From Lentzea flava (GTDB lineage Bacteria; Actinomycetota; Actinomycetes; Mycobacteriales; Pseudonocardiaceae), in assembly GCF_014648475.1 (NCBI RefSeq), contig NZ_BMRE01000015.1, positions 94,365-158,364 on the forward strand: DNA of 64,000 nt, read 5' to 3'. Below the pieces are notes generated by a model. It saw only the letters and a program-made list of their open reading frames with translations, made no database searches and was not told the origin of the DNA. Position 1 is the stretch's first letter. Each line of letters opens with the position of its first letter. A program made the position numbers and the translations under genes. Shown here in pieces: positions 51,265 to 59,233 of the stretch.

Positions 51265-51316
51265 GGCGTCACCGTAGGACGAGATGTGCCCGGCGATCCA
51301 ACGACTTTCCCCGAGG

Positions 51317-52033
51317 TCAGCCGACGGCGACGGTGAACGCCGCGGTGTGCAGCTTGCCGCGGTGGAAGAACTCCAGGAACAGGCGGTACTCGCCGCGTTC
51401 GGCGAACACGGCGCGGAACGTCAGCTCGCCGTTGATCAGCGGTGCCCCGGCCGGTTCCACGGGGTGCAGGTGCGTCGCGGACAACAGCATCGTGTGGAAC
51501 CCGGTCATGTGGCCGTTGGCGCCGAGGTGGGATTCGAGCTTCTCGACCGGTGTGCCGTCCGGGGTGCGGATCGCCAGGCGCAGCGCACGTTCGCTCAGCA
51601 ACGGCAGCGTGGCGGCCTCGTCGACGCGGGTCACCGTGTAGCCGGTGGCGGTGACGGTCCGCGCGTCCGGCGCGGGCACGGGTACCAGCGAGGTGTCGCC
51701 GGGAACGCTGAACGGGACGCCGAGCACCACGGGGTGGCGGGGATCCTTGGTGTCCAACGGGATGAACTCCGCGAACATGCGGTAGGCGCCCCCGTCGGGG
51801 AGGTCGACCGAGGTGTGCCAGGTGTCGCCGTCGAGCGTCGGGTGCACGTGCCGGAAGACGTTCATGTCGTCGCGGACGACGAAGAAGTGCATCTGCTTGG
51901 TCTGGTTGTCCAGGAGCGAGGTCACCGGTTTGCCGTCGGCGGCGAGGATGCGGAACGCGATCGGGATCGCCGATCCGCGGCCCTCCGGCATGACGACGCG
52001 CTGGAAGCGGTAGCCACTCTCCACTTCGGACAT
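51317..52033 (-). CDS. truncated exported-type beta-rich protein
   Basis: From ATG 52033 the protein has 238 residues with beta-sandwich pattern: IPIAFRILAADGKPVTSLLD, MHFFVVRDDMNVFRHVHPTL, WHTSVDLPDGGAYRMFAEFI, and two His-rich HLHPV and GFHTMLLSATH elements. Homologues of this kind (heme/copper-site-like secreted proteins) usually carry a signal peptide, which is absent. The 5' end joins remains of a flavodoxin-like gene, so the original N-terminus was probably deleted. Confidence 0.55.
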   Translation of the reverse strand: MSEVESGYRFQRVVMPEGRGSAIPIAFRILAADGKPVTSLLDNQTKQMHFFVVRDDMNVFRHVHPTLDGDTWHTSVDLPDGGAYRMFAEFIPLDTKDPRHPVVLGVPFSVPGDTSLVPVPAPDARTVTATGYTVTRVDEAATLPLLSERALRLAIRTPDGTPVEKLESHLGANGHMTGFHTMLLSATHLHPVEPAGAPLINGELTFRAVFAERGEYRLFLEFFHRGKLHTAAFTVAVG

Positions 52034-52045
52034 ACCGTCGCTGTG

Positions 52046-52519
52046 GCTCGCCGGCACGACGGCGCCGGGATCCAGATAGGACGGTACGGGCGGGACCGGC
52101 CTCCCCGATCCAGCCCGCATCGGCCTGCGGCGGGATGGTGTAGCCCAGGTGCTGCAGGCTGTAGAGGACGTTCATGGCGCAGTGCTTCATGCCGTCCTCG
52201 TTGCTCATGATCAGGCACCCGCCGACGCGGCCGCAGTACGCGTACTGACCGGCGTCGTTGAGCAGGTGCGAGCACGCGTAGAGCCATGACCCGTTCGTAG
52301 ATCTCCGGCCAGGTGTCGGTCACCCAGCCGTGCTCTCTCATGTCCGGCCAGACGCCGATCGCTATGTCGTGGTCGATCGCCCGCACCACCTCGACCTGGC
52401 CGCCCTGCTTCTCCATGATCGCCCTGCTGACGTCGACAGGCCCCGGTGTTGCTGCGGCCGGGGGAACGCTTGAGCGTGCAGTTGATGAACATCGCTCGGA
52501 GATCGCTGTAGTCGGTCAT
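52046..52519 (-). pseudogene. NAD(P)H-dependent FMN reductase (flavodoxin family), broken
   Basis: The start MTDYSDLRAMFINCTLKRSP lies in one frame; EVVRAIDHDIAIGVWPDMRE and DTWPEIYERVM lie in a second; SNEDGMKHCAMNVLYSLQHL and GYTIPPQADAGWIGEAGP in a third; then PVPSYLDPG in a fourth, which runs straight into the following gene. Together these are consecutive pieces of one flavodoxin-fold reductase. At least three frameshifts and a missing C-terminus make it non-functional. Confidence 0.8.
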
Positions 52520-52700
52520 GGCGAGTCAGTTCCCGCAGGATCCGCCCGCGTTACACGACCAGGTCGAAGCCCGCGTCCGGTGACGCATCCACGTTTCGCG
52601 GTCCTCTCCGAAGCTGCACACGACCGGCAGGCCGAAGCCGATCGTCACTCCTTCGTGGACCTGGATTGTCTAGGCTGAGCCCCGAAACCGAGGAGTGCTC

Positions 52701-53312
52701 ATGAAGCTGTACGCAGTCGCCGCCGCCGTCGACTCGGTCATGGCGACCTTGAACGGCACCAAGAACGTGCGCAAGGTCACGAAAGCCGCCCTGATGCCCA
52801 CCCTGGCCGCGACCAGCCCGCCCCGCGACCCCGGCATGGCGGTCGGCCTGGCCGGATCCTGGGCAGGCGACGTGGCACTGCTCGGCGACTCGGACCGCGC
52901 CTTCCGCACCGGCCTGTTCAGCTTCCTCGTGGCCCACGTCGGCTACACGGCGGCGCTGGCCAGACGCTCACGGCCGGGCTCACGCAGGGCGGTCCTGCCG
53001 ATAGTCGCGGCGTCGGCGACCGGAGCGGCGGTGTTCTCCCGCGCCGCGGGCCCGATGGGACGACCGGTGGCCCTGTACGCGCTGACGCTCGGGACGATGG
53101 TCGCCGCCGCGTCCACCGCGCGCGGGCCGGGCGCGCGACGGGTTTTCGGCGGTGCGGCGCTGTTCGCGGTGTCGGACGCGCTACTCGGGGCGGGTCGGTT
53201 CGTCCTCAAGGGACAGGCCGCGCGGGCTGCCGCGGCCGGGGTGATGCCCACCTACGCGGCCGCTCAGTGGCTGATCCACACCGGGTTCGCACGGGAGGGC
53301 GCCCCCGCCTGA
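52701..53312 (+). CDS. YhhN/lysoplasmalogenase-family membrane protein
   Basis: The 203-residue protein has about seven hydrophobic helices and family motifs KVTKAALMPTLAA near residue 27, AGSWAGDVALLG near 50, and FAVSDALLGAGRF near 155. The YhhN/TMEM86 family includes lysoplasmalogenases that cleave vinyl-ether lysolipids; activity here is not proven. GAGGAG precedes the ATG. tRNA-Lys copy 2 follows 68 bases after the stop. Confidence 0.88.
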   Translation: MKLYAVAAAVDSVMATLNGTKNVRKVTKAALMPTLAATSPPRDPGMAVGLAGSWAGDVALLGDSDRAFRTGLFSFLVAHVGYTAALARRSRPGSRRAVLPIVAASATGAAVFSRAAGPMGRPVALYALTLGTMVAAASTARGPGARRVFGGAALFAVSDALLGAGRFVLKGQAARAAAAGVMPTYAAAQWLIHTGFAREGAPA

Positions 53313-53380
53313 AAACCCCTTGGACCCCCTGTGCTAACGTTCTTCGTGTCGGAAACAGCAAGGCTCCGGCATACGAACAA

Positions 53381-53454
53381 GCGCCGCTAGCTCAGTTGGT
53401 TAGAGCAGCTGACTCTTAATCAGCGGGTCCGGGGTTCGAGTCCCTGGCGGCGTA
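53381..53454 (+). tRNA. tRNA-Lys(CTT), copy 2, integration site
   Basis: The 74-base gene is identical to copy 1 at 41410-41483 and has the same upstream block CCCTGTGCTAACGTTCT. A tyrosine integrase gene abuts and overlaps it on the minus strand, so the 3' half is the attachment site of the element to its right. Confidence 0.97.
53414..53454. other. probable attL in the 3' half of tRNA-Lys
   Basis: The integrase stop codon (53416-53418) falls in the anticodon loop and its last 13 codons are antisense tRNA. Such overlap is typical of att sites in tRNA 3' ends. No second copy of the T-arm sequence was seen between here and 64000, so attR is outside or lost. Confidence 0.55.
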
Positions 53455-54327
53455 CTCCAGAGAAGCAGGTAGAGATTCGGCTCTACCTGCTTCTTTGCAT
53501 TTTCCGTACTCATCGTCATTCTCCGTTTCATCATTGTGGATCATGGTCTGCGAGCCCGAGACGCGGATGATCTTCGATCGCCGGACGGTCTGGCTCACTC
53601 GGTACGAGATGACCTTGCGCGGCACCAGACGGCCAATGCCCTCCGCTGTGGCCTGTGCAACCTGGGGCAGCACACCGGTATAGGTGTCCGCGGTGATGGT
53701 GATCGAGGTGTGCCGGAGCAAGCTGGACCCGACCTTGATGTCCGCGCCGGACGCAAGCGCTAGGGTCGCCGCGCCGTGCCGCAAGTCGTGCAGGCGGATC
53801 GGGGGCAGGCCTGCCTCCGCGACGAGGGCGTTGAACAGGTCGGTCACATCCGCCGGGTGCGGCGGCGAGCCGTCGGGCTGGGTGAACCTCAGACCGAGGT
53901 CGACCCACGCGTCTCCGGCCGCGTGACGTTCCCGCTGTTGACGCGAGCGGTGGGCGCCCAGTTCGAGAACTGTCCTGCGGTCGAGCGTGATGATCGCCAC
54001 GCTGCTGTCGGTCTTCGGGGTGTCGAACTCGGTTTCCCACCCGATCTGCAGCAACTGGAACCGGATGGCGAGTGCCCCGGTGTCATCGTCGAGATCAGTC
54101 CAGTGCTGACCGAGGGCCTCGCCCCGGCGCAGCGCGGAGTGCGCGAGCAGGTGGAAGTACGCGTACAGGCGGTGGTGAGCAACGAAGTCGAGGAACGTGC
54201 CGGTCTGCTCCGGTGTCCAGACCATCACCTTGCCGGGGATCTCCCCGGTTTCCAGCCAGCGCGCGACCCGTGCTTCGGTCCATACGAGCGGCTTGGGCCG
54301 CACCTCAGGTGGCAGCTCCACCTTCAC
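53416..54327 (-). CDS. int: tyrosine integrase, catalytic domain part
   Basis: The 303-residue segment has all catalytic residues: Arg in LLAHSALRRGEALG near 68, His-X-X-Arg in IRLHDLRHGAATL near 182, and LRHTSITITADTY with second His and Tyr near 210-222. The last residues SLEYAARDSNPGPAD are antisense tRNA-Lys. A GTG at 54327 overlaps the TGA of the upstream ORF (GTGA), so it could be translated by coupling. The missing N-terminal half is in the next entry; a one-C change would join them. Confidence 0.88.
   Translation of the reverse strand: MKVELPPEVRPKPLVWTEARVARWLETGEIPGKVMVWTPEQTGTFLDFVAHHRLYAYFHLLAHSALRRGEALGQHWTDLDDDTGALAIRFQLLQIGWETEFDTPKTDSSVAIITLDRRTVLELGAHRSRQQRERHAAGDAWVDLGLRFTQPDGSPPHPADVTDLFNALVAEAGLPPIRLHDLRHGAATLALASGADIKVGSSLLRHTSITITADTYTGVLPQVAQATAEGIGRLVPRKVISYRVSQTVRRSKIIRVSGSQTMIHNDETENDDEYGKCKEAGRAESLPASLEYAARDSNPGPAD
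53461..53494. terminator. bidirectional hairpin between tRNA-Lys and integrase
   Basis: Perfect 14-base arms AGAAGCAGGTAGAG and CTCTACCTGCTTCT enclose ATTCGG, followed by TTGCATTTT. It replaces the terminator found after copy 1. It lies inside the integrase reading frame, suggesting the true integrase end is upstream of it or that the frame runs on by chance. Confidence 0.7.
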
Positions 54328-55079
54328 CGCGGGGTTGAGGGGATCAGGCCATCGATGTGGACCGCGTCGTTGAGTGCCTTGCGAGCCGTGGCCATGATCC
54401 GGTGCATCGAGGCGATGCCGACCGGACGCCGGTACCTCACCAACGCCCGTTGTTCGGGGTCACGGCTGTTGCGCATCTCTTCGATCCGGTCGTTGAACTC
54501 CTCGATCCGCTCGAACATGAGCTTGAAGTCGCCGCGTTCCAACTCGTCGAGCCAGATGTCGCCGAGGCAGGGCACGAGGTAGAGCCGGATGTGCGACTCA
54601 TAGCTGCGGCGGGTGTTGCGTGACAGCCCCTTGCGGCCAGGCAACCAACCCAGCAGATAGGCGCCGAACTTGACCCGGTCGCGCAGGCCGCCCTTGGGCC
54701 GAACCCGTGCGCGGACCGTGTCCACATCCGGGATCGGTTGCTTGGTCCGGATCGCCTCCGCGATGAGGTCACCGATCCGCGTGAGGGACTTGGTGTCGCC
54801 CTGCTTGGGGATCGCGAGCAGGCTCAGGATGAGGTCCAGCTCCTTCTGAGCTGCGGCCTCGGTCTCGAACGAGATGCGGCGTCGCGGCCTGCGTTCGCCG
54901 TCGTCGTCCTCGGGAAGCTCGATGCTGTAGGCCCACGGACCGTGGTCACTTCTGGCCAGCTTCGGGCACGACTTGCCCAGTTCCCTTCTGGTGCGCGGGT
55001 CGCGACAGGAGCAGCGCTTATAGGTGGAGCCGAGCGGCACACCCTTCGCTGCTTCAGTCTTCTTCGATCGCATGACCAT
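54324..55079 (-). CDS. int: tyrosine integrase, N-terminal arm- and core-binding part
   Basis: The 251-residue protein has an AP2-like/zinc-containing arm-binding domain (KRCSCRDPRTRRELGKSCPK, residues 22-41), a long linker, and a SAM-like core-binding domain (LSRNTRRSYESHIRLYLVPC near 150). It stops at LIPSTPR, exactly where homologues continue LIP-NPAVKVELPPEVRP. Adding one C in the run at 54339-54342 would join it to the catalytic ORF. So this is one integrase gene broken by a single-base deletion, or a frameshift-expressed or split integrase. Confidence 0.85.
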   Translation of the reverse strand: MVMRSKKTEAAKGVPLGSTYKRCSCRDPRTRRELGKSCPKLARSDHGPWAYSIELPEDDDGERRPRRRISFETEAAAQKELDLILSLLAIPKQGDTKSLTRIGDLIAEAIRTKQPIPDVDTVRARVRPKGGLRDRVKFGAYLLGWLPGRKGLSRNTRRSYESHIRLYLVPCLGDIWLDELERGDFKLMFERIEEFNDRIEEMRNSRDPEQRALVRYRRPVGIASMHRIMATARKALNDAVHIDGLIPSTPR

Positions 55080-55172
55080 GATGCTCGCGCCGCGATGCGG
55101 GCCCGGGCGAGCCCGAGAAATGGGTGAACTTGGCCCGAGACATAGGAATCCGTTCGTGTCGAGTGTGGACCG

Positions 55173-55460
55173 TCAGTGACGAGTCCGACGCTTGTCCTGG
55201 AACTTGGTCACGATCGGCTGCGATCGCGCACCCGGAGCCGGCGGCGTCGGCACCGACTCGAGACCGAGTTCCCGGCGCAGGTCCGCGGTCGGAACCCGGT
55301 AGGCGGATCCGACTCGCACAACGCGGCAAGGGAACTCACCTCTGCGCGCGAGCATGTACGCCGTCGTACGTCCGAGTCCGAAAGCGCGACCCGCGACCAC
55401 GATGTCGACAACGGCGGGCAGCCCCATGACTTCGGCGACGGTCAGCGGCTTGGCTGCCAC
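55173..55460 (-). CDS. xis: excisionase-type helix-turn-helix protein
   Basis: The 95-residue protein has a MerR/Xis-like winged HTH: VAGRAFGLGRTTAYMLARRG near residue 22, then EFPCRVVRVGSAYRVPTADL with the sheet/wing. GTG 55460 follows GGAGAG. It sits just before the integrase in the order of an AICE or phage-like element (xis-int), and overlaps the upstream methyltransferase by 19 bases. It likely directs excision of the island. Confidence 0.85.
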   Translation of the reverse strand: MAAKPLTVAEVMGLPAVVDIVVAGRAFGLGRTTAYMLARRGEFPCRVVRVGSAYRVPTADLRRELGLESVPTPPAPGARSQPIVTKFQDKRRTRH

Positions 55461-56305
55461 GGCGTCTCTCCTTCCTGCTCTGCGAAGCGGGCGATCGCGA
55501 GGTCGTGGAACGCAGGGTTGAGGTCGATGCCGATGTAGCGGTGGCCGAGCGCCCGCGCTGCCACTCCGGTAGTCGCGGTACCGCTGAAGGGATCGAGTAC
55601 GACGCCTCGGCGGGGGCAACCAAGTTCGATCGCCTTCGCTGCGATGTCTACCGGCCCCACTGCGTTGTGCGCGCCGCGGTAGGCCCGCACCGGAACACTC
55701 CACAGATCCGCTTCGCTGGTCGAGCTCAGGTAGTGGCGGTCGGACGCGGCGAACAGGAACACGGTTTCGTAGGAAGTGCTGAACCTGTCGCGGACCGATT
55801 CCGGCGCCGCGTTCGGCTTGTGCCAGACAACGGCGCTGCGCAGCAACCATCCGTCCTGGCGCATCGCGAAAGCCACTCGCCGCGGAAGTCCGATCAAGGA
55901 CTTGCGTGGCATCCACGACTGCGGTCGACGGTGAGCGCCATGCCGCCGCTCGCGTACGCGGTCTTGTGCGGTTCGGGAGGACGAGCCGACCGCGACGTAG
56001 TTGCCCCACGAGCCGCCGTAGGAGTCGCCCAGGTTCACCCAGCACGTTCCGGTCGGCGTCAGGACGCGCTTGACCTCCGCGAAGACTCTGCGCAGCGACG
56101 CGGCGTAGTCCTCGACTGTGGGTTCCATCCCGTACTGACCGTCGGCCCCGTAGTCGCGCATGCCCCAGTACGGCGGAGACGTGACCACGCAGTCGACGCT
56201 GGCCGTGCCCACGGTGCGCAGCACCCGCAGGGCATCGCTCTTGAAGAGCGTGACGCCAGGAGCGTGATGGTGTACGAGCTCAGTCCAGCTGTTCATGCCA
56301 CCCAC
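55442..56305 (-). CDS. site-specific DNA methyltransferase, beta class
   Basis: The 287-residue protein has motif IV CVVTSPPYWGMRDY near residue 39 and motif I VVLDPFSGTATTGVAARALG near 238, in the order IV-to-I of beta-class N4-cytosine or N6-adenine methyltransferases. The target-recognition region lies between (about 110-220). No restriction gene is adjacent, so it may be an anti-restriction or regulatory orphan enzyme of the mobile element. It overlaps the next methyltransferase by 13 bases. Confidence 0.9.
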   Translation of the reverse strand: MGGMNSWTELVHHHAPGVTLFKSDALRVLRTVGTASVDCVVTSPPYWGMRDYGADGQYGMEPTVEDYAASLRRVFAEVKRVLTPTGTCWVNLGDSYGGSWGNYVAVGSSSRTAQDRVRERRHGAHRRPQSWMPRKSLIGLPRRVAFAMRQDGWLLRSAVVWHKPNAAPESVRDRFSTSYETVFLFAASDRHYLSSTSEADLWSVPVRAYRGAHNAVGPVDIAAKAIELGCPRRGVVLDPFSGTATTGVAARALGHRYIGIDLNPAFHDLAIARFAEQEGETPWQPSR

Positions 56306-57030
56306 CGCTGCCCCTCGTCAGATCGCTCAGAGCTGATGCCGATAAACCGACGCCCGCACTGCACTGCGGCGAACTCCACCGACGCGGCCTCGTGGAACGG
56401 ATCGACGACCACGCCATCGCAAGGGCATCCGGCTGCGATGCAGCGGGATGCGACGTCGAACGGCAGCTCCGGTCGCGGTGACGAGTCCGCCGAGCTGAAC
56501 CACACATCACCCGGATTCCGCGGTTGCGCTCGGCCTCCTCGCGATGCGACACGAACCGCGTCGAGGTCGAAGCTGTACTTGCGTTGCTTTGCGAACAGCA
56601 GCAACGTTTCGTAGCTGCTGCTAAGCGCTAAGGTCCGCCGGCTCATCTCGTCGGCGATGGACCAGACGATCGCATTACGCAGAACCCAACCGTTGCGCTG
56701 CAGCGCCAACGCGATGCGCCATGGGACACCCGCCAGCGAGGAACCGCAGCCACCTCGCGCGCCCGCGACAACGTCCCCCACGCTCAACCAGGCAGTGCCG
56801 TCATCCACCAGCACACGCTTGAGGTCATCGAAGACGTCGCGAACGTACGCAACCACTCGCCGCATCGCCAGCTGCTCGTCCGACAAGCGCGACACAGCGC
56901 AGTGAACCGACCGCTCTCCACGCTGAGACATGCCCCGCACAACGGCGCCAAGCCCGCTCACCGACGCGAGATCGGAACGTGCGCAGAGACGTCCGGAGAG
57001 GTGGTCACGCGGCACTGACATGACCACCAC
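56293..57030 (-). CDS. degenerate DNA methyltransferase paralogue
   Basis: The 245-residue protein matches the neighbour along its length (DDLKRVLVDDGTAWLSVGDV; RNGWVLRNAIVWSIADEMSR; SSYETLLLFAKQRKYSFDLD; LPFDVASRCIAAGCPCDGVV). However the motif IV SPPY sequence is absent and replaced by unrelated residues, and motif I reads VVVDPFHEAASVEFAAVQCG instead of DPFxGxGTT. It is probably catalytically dead, or it serves as a recognition or dimer partner of the intact enzyme. Overlap with that gene suggests joint expression. Confidence 0.7.
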   Translation of the reverse strand: MVVMSVPRDHLSGRLCARSDLASVSGLGAVVRGMSQRGERSVHCAVSRLSDEQLAMRRVVAYVRDVFDDLKRVLVDDGTAWLSVGDVVAGARGGCGSSLAGVPWRIALALQRNGWVLRNAIVWSIADEMSRRTLALSSSYETLLLFAKQRKYSFDLDAVRVASRGGRAQPRNPGDVWFSSADSSPRPELPFDVASRCIAAGCPCDGVVVDPFHEAASVEFAAVQCGRRFIGISSERSDEGQRWVA

Positions 57031-57598
57031 CTCCCGCTGCCACCTGCTTGGGCTGGGCTTGACGGAAGGTGCGCTCGTCGATGAGCGGCTCGTGCACCAT
57101 CGGCGCTGAGATGACCCACTGCTCTACCGGCACGGGACGGCCCGCTGCTGTGCGAGCCCAGACCTGGCGCCCGGTGTACTTGATGTTGGTGACGATCCGC
57201 GCAACCGCCCTGGCCGTCCACCGACCGTTGGGTGTCGGGGGCGGGTACTGACGCAGGTCGCTGTTGAGTCGTTCGGCGATGACCTCGAACGGCAGACCGT
57301 CATCGGCTCGCCAGACGAAGATCTGCCTGACGACCGCGGCGGTGTGCCATTCGGGAACGAGGACCGCGCGCAGTTTGCTGTGACCGGTCAGCCCGATGAC
57401 GCGGATCCTTAGCGCGCGATAGCCGTAGAGCGGCGGTCCGATCTGGTAGCCGGCGCGCACAAGGTCGACGATCGCCGCGCGGGCTCGTCGAGTCGTCTCG
57501 GCATGGTGTGCACTAAGCGCGGCCCACTGGATGCGGTCGCCACGACTGGTCGAGCTTTCCTCGACCCGAGGCTTCGTTCCGTTGACGTTGTTCCTCAT
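57005..57598 (-). CDS. recombinase-domain protein lacking resolvase catalytic domain
   Basis: From ATG 57598 the 197-residue protein carries a large-serine-recombinase PF07508-type domain: AGYQIGPPLYGYRALRIRVI near residue 52, PEWHTAAVVRQIFVWRADDG near 82, NGRWTARAVARIVTNIKYTG near 122. The N-terminal resolvase domain with catalytic Ser is missing. I recall small actinomycete island proteins of this form, so it may be natural, perhaps a DNA-binding protein. Its 5' end overlaps PrgI-like sequence on the other strand by 68 bases, so the start is uncertain. Confidence 0.6.
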   Translation of the reverse strand: MRNNVNGTKPRVEESSTSRGDRIQWAALSAHHAETTRRARAAIVDLVRAGYQIGPPLYGYRALRIRVIGLTGHSKLRAVLVPEWHTAAVVRQIFVWRADDGLPFEVIAERLNSDLRQYPPPTPNGRWTARAVARIVTNIKYTGRQVWARTAAGRPVPVEQWVISAPMVHEPLIDERTFRQAQPKQVAAGGGGHVSAA

Positions 57599-58172
57599 CG
57601 TTGCCATCCCGATCGGAGTGATCGCAGCATTCCTCGCGATCGGCCAGCGCGACGGCATCACTATGGACCGATTGGTGCTGACAGCACTGCGGCAACGTGT
57701 GAGTCCGCGGTACCGGGTCACCGCACCAGAAGGTGTCCATCCGGCGCCGGAGTGGCTCACCCACCAAGTGAACATGAGCGGCAACGGCAATGCCAACACG
57801 CCTCACAGCTCAACAGCGGTGGTGTCGCCGGCCGCGTTGCGGCTGCCAGCCGAGGCGGTCACCGATACCGGCGTCATCGATCTCGGCAATGACGGCGTCG
57901 CGGTGGTCGCGGTGTGCTCCACGATCAACTTCGGGCTCCGCACGCCTGCGGAGCAGGAGGCTCTGGTAGCCAGTTTCGGGCGGTATCTGCATTCGCTCAC
58001 CGCACCAGTGCAAGTGCTCATCCGCGCGGAACGGCTGGACCTGTCCGGGCAGGTCGCCGAGCTTCGCGAACAAGCCGGTGGCTTGCCATATCCGGCGCTG
58101 GAGCAGGCGGCGCGCGAGCACGCCGAGTACCTCGACCAACTCGGCCGCGCGACAGAACTGAACCGCCACGAG
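57531..58172 (+). pseudogene. PrgI-type conjugation protein fragment
   Basis: The readable segment has PLTLFLIVAIPIGVIAAFLA (TM helix) followed by IGQRDGITMDRLVLTALRQR, APEGVHPAPEWL, INFGLRTPAEQEALVASFGR, and VLIRAERLDLSGQVAELREQ. This is the pattern of actinobacterial PrgI-family proteins, which precede the SCO6880/VirB4-like gene in conjugation clusters. The usual N-terminal IPADVDREDR-type start is missing and the C-terminus is cut at the inserted IS. No open functional gene remains. Confidence 0.75.
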
Positions 58173-58191
58173 TTTGAGACCGGCTTCGGTT

Positions 58192-58960
58192 TCAGGCCAG
58201 CGCCGGTCGGCGTGGTGGATATTGAGAGTAATACGCGGCTTCGTACTCGGCCGGGGTCAGGTAGCCCAGTCGCGAGTGCAGTCGGGCGTTGTTGTACCGG
58301 CGGGCGTTGTTGTACCAGTCCGCGTTGTACCAGTCCGCCCATTCCATGAGCGCGAACTCGACCTCGGCGAGGGTCTTGAACGGGCCGTGCCGGTTGATGA
58401 CCTCAGCCTTGAACAAGCCGATGATCGACTCCGCTAGAGCGTTGTCGTAGGCATCGCCCACCGAGCCCATAGAGGCCGAGAGTCCTTGCAGAGCAAGGGA
58501 TTCGGTGAACTTGACCGACGTGTGCTGACTGCCCGCATCGGAGTGGTGGATCAGCCCGGGCTCGACCGGGTAGCCGTGGTGGTCACGGCGCCACACGGCC
58601 ATGTTGAGTGCCTTGGACACCAGCGCGGGCCCTGGCGACGCAGGTAACGGGTCATCTTGCGGCGCCCGTACATCTCCTCCGGTGTGCCCCCGCAGGTCGC
58701 GCAGGGCGTTCTCCAGATAGGCGCCGGTGACATCGCACGCCGACGGTGGCCGGCGGCGGGCCTTGCGGTAGGCCCCTGGGCGCGATCTGGATTCCGTGCT
58801 CGGTAAGCACGTCGCAGATCGACTCGACGCCGTAGACCTGGCGGTACTCGTCGACGAAGCCGACGATCAGTGGCGCCGCGGGTCGAGTTCCCGCGCGAAA
58901 AAAGCCGAGGCCAGCTTGAGGATCTCGTTGGCCTGCTTGCGATCCCGGACTTCCTTCCGT
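58192..58960 (-). pseudogene. IS3-family transposase OrfB, broken
   Basis: Pieces in three frames: LIVGFVDEYRQVYGVESICD, GTPEEMYGRRKMTRYLRRQG, and ALNMAVWRRDHHGYPVEPGL through HHSDAGSQHTS and SVGDAYDNALAES to LHSRLGYLTPAEYEA. Between the second and third pieces about 90 residues holding the first catalytic Asp (the WVADFTY region) are absent. Tandem short duplications (58284-58338) give YNADWYNNARRYNNAR instead of WYNNARLHSR. The element cannot make active transposase. Confidence 0.85.
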
Positions 58961-59193
58961 AGCCGCAGCAACTCCTCGCGCTCGGCCGGCGGCAGTCCCT
59001 GCGGTGGCTGCGCAGCGGGCCGGGAGCCCTCCGCGAGGGCCTTCTTGATCCACCCCCGCAACGTCTCGTAGTGCACATCGACCATCAGGCCGATCGCCCT
59101 GGCCGCGGCATACGGAGACTCGAACTCATCGAGACGCTCAAGGGCCAGGCGCACGGCCTTCTCACGAACCTCGGGCGGGTAACGCTTCGACAT
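58867..59193 (-). CDS. IS3-family transposase OrfA
   Basis: From ATG 59193 the 108-residue protein has the HTH of IS3 OrfA (SKRYPPEVREKAVRLALERL, then VHYETLRGWIKKAL) and the leucine-zipper helix (AEREELLRLRKEVRDRKQAN). A TTTTTTC run near its end (minus strand of 58899-58905) is where IS3 elements make a -1 frameshift into OrfB. Confidence 0.85.
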   Translation of the reverse strand: MSKRYPPEVREKAVRLALERLDEFESPYAAARAIGLMVDVHYETLRGWIKKALAEGSRPAAQPPQGLPPAEREELLRLRKEVRDRKQANEILKLASAFFARELDPRRH

Positions 59194-59233
59194 GATGACG
59201 ACCATCTTCCTCAAGAACGGAAGCGGTCTCAAA

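Larger units (their letters stand above)
58175..59231 (-). mobile_element. internally deleted IS3-family element
   Basis: Imperfect terminal repeats TGAGACCGGCTTCGGTTTCA (left) and, on the right, TGAGACCGCTTCCGTTCTTG (minus strand) bound 1057 bp containing an OrfA and a broken OrfB. The length is about 300 bp less than usual for this subgroup. The bases flanking each end (GTT left, AAT right) are not a repeat, so the insertion site has been rearranged. Confidence 0.75.
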
